Below, one piece after another: positions 59,354 through 64,000 of a DNA stretch of 64,000 nucleotides. Each line of letters starts with the position of its first letter. The first letter of the stretch is position 1. Made by a program: the position numbers and the translations under genes. Location: assembly GCF_003149245.1 (NCBI RefSeq), contig NZ_QGDL01000003.1, forward strand, positions 1 through 64,000, written 5' to 3'. The stretch comes from Faecalicatena orotica. Lineage in GTDB: Bacteria > Bacillota > Clostridia > Lachnospirales > Lachnospiraceae. The notes under the pieces are model-generated. The model did no database searches, had not been told where the DNA came from, and worked only from the letters and a program-made list of their open reading frames with translations.

Positions 59354-60061
59354 ATGAAGTTAAGACTGGATAAATATCTTGCCGACATGGGGACAGGAAC
59401 CCGCAGTGAGGTGAAAAAGGCAGTCGCAAAGGGGCAGGTAACCGTGAACCGGGAAGTGGTTAAAAAGCCGGAGACGAAGATCGACACGGAGAAAGACACC
59501 GTCTGTTGCCAGGGGATGATTGTCGGCTATACGGAGTATGAATATTATATGCTGAACAAGCCCTCCGGCGTTGTCTCGGCAACAGAGGACAAAAGGGACC
59601 GGACGGTGGTTGATTTAATTGAAAGCAAAAGACGTAAGGACCTGTTCCCGGTGGGAAGGCTGGACAAGGATACAGAAGGGCTGCTCCTGATTACAAATGA
59701 CGGGGCGCTTGCCCACAGGCTCCTGTCGCCAAAGAAACATGTTGACAAGGTGTACTACGCGGAGGTTTCAGGAAAGGTCACCAAAGAGGATGTGGACGCT
59801 TTCGCCGGAGGCCTTGATATCGGGGAAGAGCAAAAGACCCTGCCGGGAAAGCTTGAGATTCTTGAATCAGACGAGATATCACGGATTGAACTGACCATAC
59901 AGGAAGGAAAATTCCATCAGGTGAAGAGGATGTTTCAGGCGGTGGACAAGGAAGTTGTTTACCTGAAACGTATCCGTATGGGACCTCTTTTGCTGGATGA
60001 AACCCTTGCGGCGGGAGAATACAGAGAATTGACAAAGGAAGAGATAGCACAATTATGTTAG
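59354..60061 (+). CDS. RsuA/RluF-family pseudouridine synthase
   Basis: The 235-residue protein has an S4 RNA-binding domain (LRLDKYLADMGTGTRSEVKK), the catalytic GRLDKDTEGLLLITNDG and the C-terminal KRIRMGPLLLDETL. Small-subunit pseudouridine synthase relatives act on U516 of 16S rRNA. ATG 59354 is chosen; GTG 59339 is also in frame and overlaps RsmF-like. HAD gene overlaps by 7 bp, so translation is coupled. Confidence 0.94.
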   Translation: MKLRLDKYLADMGTGTRSEVKKAVAKGQVTVNREVVKKPETKIDTEKDTVCCQGMIVGYTEYEYYMLNKPSGVVSATEDKRDRTVVDLIESKRRKDLFPVGRLDKDTEGLLLITNDGALAHRLLSPKKHVDKVYYAEVSGKVTKEDVDAFAGGLDIGEEQKTLPGKLEILESDEISRIELTIQEGKFHQVKRMFQAVDKEVVYLKRIRMGPLLLDETLAAGEYRELTKEEIAQLC

Positions 60062-60720
60062 AGAATAAAAAAGCGGTAATATTTGATCTGGACGGTTCAC
60101 TGGTTGATTCCATGTGGATCTGGCCGGAGGTGGATGACATATATATGGAAAAATACAACCTGACACAGCCGGAGGATTTCCATAAGGCGATCGAGGGGAT
60201 GAGCTACACAGAAACGGCACAGTATTTTCTGGATACATTCCCGTCATTGGAGTGCACCCTCGATGATGTCCGCGAGGAATGGAAGAACATGACGATGGAG
60301 CTGTATGCATCGAAGGTTCCTTTCAAGCCGGGGGCACGTGAATTTCTGGAACAGATGCAGGAACAGGGGATCCTTATGGGGATCGCCACGAGCAACGCAA
60401 GAGAGCTTGTAGATGCGGTCCTGAAAGCACTCCATGCGGAGGAGTTTTTTACCTCTGTAAGAACGGCATGCGAAGTGGCCGCCGGAAAGCCTGCACCGGA
60501 TGTTTACCTGAAGGTTGCCGAAGACCTTAATGTAGACCCGAAGGACTGTCTGGTATTCGAGGATGTTCCGAAAGGGATTGAGGCGGCCTTAAATGCGGGG
60601 ATGACTGTATGTGCCGTGGATGATGAATTTTCAAGACCGGATGAGGCCGAGAAAAAGCGTCTGGCCGATTATTTTATCCATGATTATTATGATATTAAAA
60701 ATAACACCTATGAGGTATAG
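60055..60720 (+). CDS. HAD family phosphatase (beta-phosphoglucomutase-like)
   Basis: The 221-residue protein has the HAD motifs DLDGSLVDS (I), TSN (II, in GIATSNARE), K in GKPAPDVY and FEDVPKGIEAALNAGM (motif IV with ED). A helical cap lies between I and II. It could be a sugar-phosphate phosphatase or mutase; the substrate is unknown. No SD needed to be strong, since it overlaps rsuA-like by 7 bp. Confidence 0.9.
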   Translation: MLENKKAVIFDLDGSLVDSMWIWPEVDDIYMEKYNLTQPEDFHKAIEGMSYTETAQYFLDTFPSLECTLDDVREEWKNMTMELYASKVPFKPGAREFLEQMQEQGILMGIATSNARELVDAVLKALHAEEFFTSVRTACEVAAGKPAPDVYLKVAEDLNVDPKDCLVFEDVPKGIEAALNAGMTVCAVDDEFSRPDEAEKKRLADYFIHDYYDIKNNTYEV

Positions 60721-60723
60721 AAG

Positions 60724-62634
60724 ATGAACCAGGGGTTTTTACCACTATGTAAACAGGATATGAAGGACAGGGGATGGGACCGGGTTGATTTCGTCTATGT
60801 CTCTGGAGATGCCTATGTCGACCACCCGTCTTTTGGACATGCCATTATTACCAGAATTCTGGAGTCCCACGGGTACCGGGTGGGGATTATCGCACAGCCG
60901 GACTGGAGGGTGAAAGAAAGCGTGACGGTATACGGGGAGCCGCGTCTCGGCTTCCTTGTCTCGGCGGGAAATATGGATTCTATGGTGAACCATTTTTCGG
61001 TCTCTAAGAAGAGGCGCCGTCAGGATGCCTATACACCCGGCGGGGAGATGGGGAAACGTCCGGATTATGCTGCAGTCGTCTATGGCAATCTGATCCGGCA
61101 GACGTATAAGCATACGCCGGTTATTCTGGGAGGCATTGAAGCGAGTCTTCGCAGGCTTGCACATTATGACTACTGGTCTGACAAGGTCAAACGCTCCGTC
61201 CTTTTGGATTCCGGCGCAGATATCATATCTTACGGGATGGGGGAACGTTCCATTATTGAGATTGCGGAGGCTCTGGATGCGGGTATTGATGTATCGGACC
61301 TGACCTATCTTGACGGGACCGTCGTAAAGACAAAAAGTCTTGATTCCGTATATGACGCGGTGGTCCTGCCGTCCTATGGTGAACTGGTGAAGTCGCCCCG
61401 GGCATATGCTGAAAGCTTTTATACGCAGTACCAGAATACAGATCCCTTTACAGGAAAACGCCTTGTGGAGCCGTATTCAGACCACTTGTATGTGGTCCAG
61501 AACCCGCCGCCTGGACCGCTTAGCCAGACGGAGATGGACGATGTCTATGCACTTCCCTATATGCGGACGTACCATCCTTCCTATGAAAAGGCAGGGGGAG
61601 TCCCGGCCATTGCCGAGATTAAATTCAGCCTGATCAGCAACAGGGGGTGCTTCGGCGGATGTAACTTCTGTGCACTCACCTTCCATCAGGGCAGAATTAT
61701 CCAGACACGCAGCCATGAATCTCTTCTGGAGGAGGCAGAGCTTTTAACAAATGAGCCGGATTTTAAGGGATATATTCATGATGTAGGCGGGCCGACGGCT
61801 AATTTCCGCCATCCGTCCTGCAGAAAGCAGCTGGAGCACGGTGTATGCAAGGAGAAACAGTGCCTGTTTCCGCAGCCGTGCCGGAACCTGGATGCAGACC
61901 ACAGAGACTACGTGGAACTGCTGAGAAAGCTGAGAGATGTGCCGAAGGTAAAAAAAGTATTCATCCGTTCCGGCATCCGGTTTGATTATCTGCTTGCAGA
62001 CAAGGATAAAACATTCTTAAGGGAACTGTGCGAATACCATGTAAGCGGGCAGCTCAAAGTTGCCCCGGAGCATGTCGCGGATGAAGTCTTAAGTAAAATG
62101 GGCAAGCCAAAGCATCAGGTATATGAGGAATTTACAAGAAAATTTCAGGATATGAACAAGAAACTCCATAAACAGCAGTTTCTTGTGCCTTATCTGATGT
62201 CTTCCCATCCAGGGTCCGACATGAAAGCGGCTGTGAAGCTTGCAGAATACTGCCGGGATCTGGGATATATGCCGGAGCAGGTACAGGATTTCTATCCGAC
62301 TCCGTCCACCATCTCCACATGTATGTACTATACCGGGCTTGACCCGCGTACAATGGAAAAGGTGTATGTACCGAAGAACCCGCATGAGAAGGCACTGCAG
62401 AGGGCATTGATCCAGTACAGGAATCCGGATAATTATGACCTTGTGATGGAGGCGCTGAAAAAGGCGGGGCGGATGGATCTGGTCGGGTTTGGGAAACAGT
62501 GCCTGATCAGGCCCAGAAAGTTTTCAAGTGAGAAGCACCCTGTGGGGAAACAGACACAGGGAAAAACAAAAGCCGGCAGACCTTTACAAAAGAAGCCTGC
62601 CCGCAGCGTCAGCAGGAAAAAAGCCGGAAGGTGA
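60724..62634 (+). CDS. YgiQ family radical SAM protein
   Basis: The 636-residue protein has an N-terminal YgiQ region (DFVYVSGDAYVDHPSFGHAI-like start), the radical SAM cluster RGCFGGCNFCALTFHQGR (C-x3-C-x2-C), then a long C-terminal part with a Lys/Arg-rich tail. YgiQ proteins bind a 4Fe-4S cluster and SAM; their substrate is unknown. Only 3 bp separates it from the HAD gene; the SDR follows by overlap at 62631. Confidence 0.93.
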   Translation: MNQGFLPLCKQDMKDRGWDRVDFVYVSGDAYVDHPSFGHAIITRILESHGYRVGIIAQPDWRVKESVTVYGEPRLGFLVSAGNMDSMVNHFSVSKKRRRQDAYTPGGEMGKRPDYAAVVYGNLIRQTYKHTPVILGGIEASLRRLAHYDYWSDKVKRSVLLDSGADIISYGMGERSIIEIAEALDAGIDVSDLTYLDGTVVKTKSLDSVYDAVVLPSYGELVKSPRAYAESFYTQYQNTDPFTGKRLVEPYSDHLYVVQNPPPGPLSQTEMDDVYALPYMRTYHPSYEKAGGVPAIAEIKFSLISNRGCFGGCNFCALTFHQGRIIQTRSHESLLEEAELLTNEPDFKGYIHDVGGPTANFRHPSCRKQLEHGVCKEKQCLFPQPCRNLDADHRDYVELLRKLRDVPKVKKVFIRSGIRFDYLLADKDKTFLRELCEYHVSGQLKVAPEHVADEVLSKMGKPKHQVYEEFTRKFQDMNKKLHKQQFLVPYLMSSHPGSDMKAAVKLAEYCRDLGYMPEQVQDFYPTPSTISTCMYYTGLDPRTMEKVYVPKNPHEKALQRALIQYRNPDNYDLVMEALKKAGRMDLVGFGKQCLIRPRKFSSEKHPVGKQTQGKTKAGRPLQKKPARSVSRKKAGR

Positions 62635-62657
62635 TTAGAGAGAAGAAGGTGTTTGAT

Positions 62658-63416
62658 GTGAGAATTGCGATTGTAACGGGGGCTTCCTCGGGTATGGGGC
62701 GGGAATTTGTCCGACAGCTTCCGTATTTTTACCATAATCTGGATGAGATCTGGATCATTGCCCGCAGGGAGGAGAAACTCGCCGCCCTTGCACAAGGAAG
62801 TGCCGTTCCATGCAGGATCTTTGCAGGCGATTTATGCAAGGGTGAGATTTACCAGAAGTTAGAACATGCGTTAAAGGAAGAAACACCGGATATACGGATG
62901 CTTGTGAATGCGGCCGGATTCGGGAAGGTAGGTGAGGTGAAGAAGATTGCCCACAGGGAACCGTCAGCCCAGACGGCGATGATTGATCTGAACTGCCGGG
63001 CGCTCACAAGGATGACTCTCATCTGCCTGCCTTACCTGCGCCTTGGGAGCAGGGTTGTGAATCTGGCTTCCGCGGCGGCATTCTGTCCGCAGCCGTCTTT
63101 TGCCGTTTATGCGGCTACGAAATCTTATGTTCTGAGTTTTTCAAGGGCCCTTGGTGCAGAACTGAAGCGCACGGGCATTTATGTGACAGCAGTCTGCCCG
63201 GGACCCGTGGCAACAGAGTTTTTCGATGTCTCGGGAAAACTTCCCAACAAATGGAAGGATGCCGTGATGGCGAAACCGGACAGGGTAGTGAAAAAGGCAC
63301 TTCTCGACGTGAGGAAGAAAAAAGAAATATCCGTTTATGGAATTGCAATGAAGGGCGCAGAGCTTGGCGCGAAGCTTATGCCTCACCGTGTTATCATGGA
63401 TTTACTTTCAAACTAG
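62658..63416 (+). CDS. SDR family NAD(P)-dependent oxidoreductase
   Basis: The 252-residue protein has the Rossmann TGASSGMGREF, NAAGFG, the serine in NLASAAAF and the catalytic YAATK (YxxxK). It resembles the DltE/YqjQ-like SDRs. GTG 62658 with AGAAGG (62644-62649) at 8 nt is preferred to GTG 62631, which overlaps the YgiQ stop. The substrate is unknown. The following gene begins 26 bp later. Confidence 0.9.
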   Translation: MRIAIVTGASSGMGREFVRQLPYFYHNLDEIWIIARREEKLAALAQGSAVPCRIFAGDLCKGEIYQKLEHALKEETPDIRMLVNAAGFGKVGEVKKIAHREPSAQTAMIDLNCRALTRMTLICLPYLRLGSRVVNLASAAAFCPQPSFAVYAATKSYVLSFSRALGAELKRTGIYVTAVCPGPVATEFFDVSGKLPNKWKDAVMAKPDRVVKKALLDVRKKKEISVYGIAMKGAELGAKLMPHRVIMDLLSN

Positions 63417-63442
63417 ATATAGAGAATTGAGGAGACATACGA

Positions 63443-64000
63443 ATGAAAAAGATAATAAAGGGAAATCCCGGCTATCTGGATTATAAGAAGAAGGTGGAGA
63501 TCATCCGCACGATTATTTATTTTGCCCTTGTGGCAGCGGTCTTTTTTCTCGGTTACAGCCAGGCCCACACAAAGAAAAATCTTCTGACAATTGTCGCGAT
63601 ACTCGGCTGCCTGCCTGCATCCAAAGCACTGGTGGGGGTGATCACCCGTTTTCCGTATCCTTCCATTGCAAGTATCCGCGCAGAAGAAATTAAAGACAAG
63701 ACAGGGTATATTACGGCGATATATGATATGATTATTACAAGCCGTGAGAAAGTCATGCCGATGGACTGCATCGTGATATCCGGCAATACGATTTTCGGCT
63801 ATACGAATAGTGAAAAAGTGGACGTGAAATATGCGGCCTCCCATATCAGGGGGATTTTGAACCAGAACCAGTTCCCGGATGTATCTGTTAAGATCCTGAA
63901 TAATTACACTGCTTTTCTGGCGAGGGCTGAGGGACTGAATTCCATCGCGGCCGTGGAAAAGAGTGACACAAAGGAACTGGAAGAACAGATGGCACATGTT
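63443..64000 (+). CDS. Membrane protein, 3' truncated by window end
   Basis: An open frame of 186 codons runs to the window edge with no stop; ATG 63443 follows GAGGAG (63429-63434) by 8 nt. Residues 1-20 are basic (MKKIIKGNPGYLDYKKK), then two hydrophobic helices (about 24-40 and 48-66), then a soluble charged domain (IRGILNQNQFPDVSVKILNN). No family is recognised. It follows the SDR gene on the same strand. Confidence 0.75.
   Translation, partial: MKKIIKGNPGYLDYKKKVEIIRTIIYFALVAAVFFLGYSQAHTKKNLLTIVAILGCLPASKALVGVITRFPYPSIASIRAEEIKDKTGYITAIYDMIITSREKVMPMDCIVISGNTIFGYTNSEKVDVKYAASHIRGILNQNQFPDVSVKILNNYTAFLARAEGLNSIAAVEKSDTKELEEQMAHV

Noticed and set aside
1-64000. CRISPR arrays, rRNA or tRNA genes, insertion sequences, prophage
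   Set aside because: No regularly spaced repeats, conserved T-arm patterns, rRNA-like stretches, transposase or phage structural genes were seen on either strand.

Overview
The window is an ordinary chromosomal segment of a low-to-mid GC, anaerobic, spore-forming Firmicute, most likely a gut Lachnospiraceae (Clostridium cluster XIVa). The reasons are an alpha/beta SASP gene, GerW (YtfJ) and YlbJ, a complete rnf operon, a monomeric [FeFe] hydrogenase, a Na+-pumping decarboxylase cluster, strong AGGAGG ribosome binding sites and the order cmk-ispH-rpsA. I see no rRNA, tRNA, CRISPR array, IS element or prophage. Genes are dense and mostly on the + strand. About 60 protein genes are supported, including two cut by the window edges.

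Layout. 1-9168: start of a small minus-strand gene, a FliB-like protein, a zinc alcohol dehydrogenase, a C39-like peptidase, a D,D-carboxypeptidase, deoC, a metallophosphoesterase, scpA-scpB and a second D,D-carboxypeptidase. 9291-15281: a 2-isopropylmalate synthase carrying an AraC-type DNA-binding domain, a convergent POT peptide transporter, and an [FeFe] hydrogenase fused to rubredoxin-rubrerythrin-rubredoxin. 15497-20727: a five-gene biotin-dependent Na+-pump operon with two different carboxyltransferases. 20728-21285: a non-coding stretch with a 240-bp inverted-repeat element. 21286-28154: aminopeptidase P, an RpiR regulator, a HI0933-like flavoprotein, cmk, ispH and rpsA. 28348-35468: rnfCDGEAB, then apbE and a divergent pair (NusG domain II protein, Gx transporter) that fits flavinylation-linked electron transfer. 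35483-44963: ruvAB, zapA, a U32 peptidase, a FtsW/PBP pair whose genes overlap by 146 bp, DUF2953, gerW and a 45-residue membrane protein. 45172-64000: metF, a LysR regulator, rpmB, a Cmk-like protein, an Asp23/YloV pair, recG, a SASP, rsmD-coaD, a coiled-coil protein, ylbJ, pepD, an M23 peptidase, RNA-modification enzymes, a HAD phosphatase, a YgiQ radical SAM protein, an SDR and a truncated membrane protein.

How it works together. The energy genes fit together: the hydrogenase oxidises or disposes of reducing equivalents and may feed a peroxide-reducing rubrerythrin module, Rnf couples ferredoxin:NAD+ electron transfer to an ion gradient, and the decarboxylase cluster moves Na+ across the same membrane. 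ApbE would flavinylate RnfG and RnfD. The second half is dominated by cell division, wall synthesis, sporulation and RNA modification.

Most unusual items: the LeuA-AraC fusion; the hydrogenase fusion with a perfect internal ribosome binding site and ATG at the fusion joint; the two-carboxyltransferase Na+ pump; the 240-bp inverted-repeat element; and several regulatory palindromes. All family assignments come from reading motifs, not from database searches.
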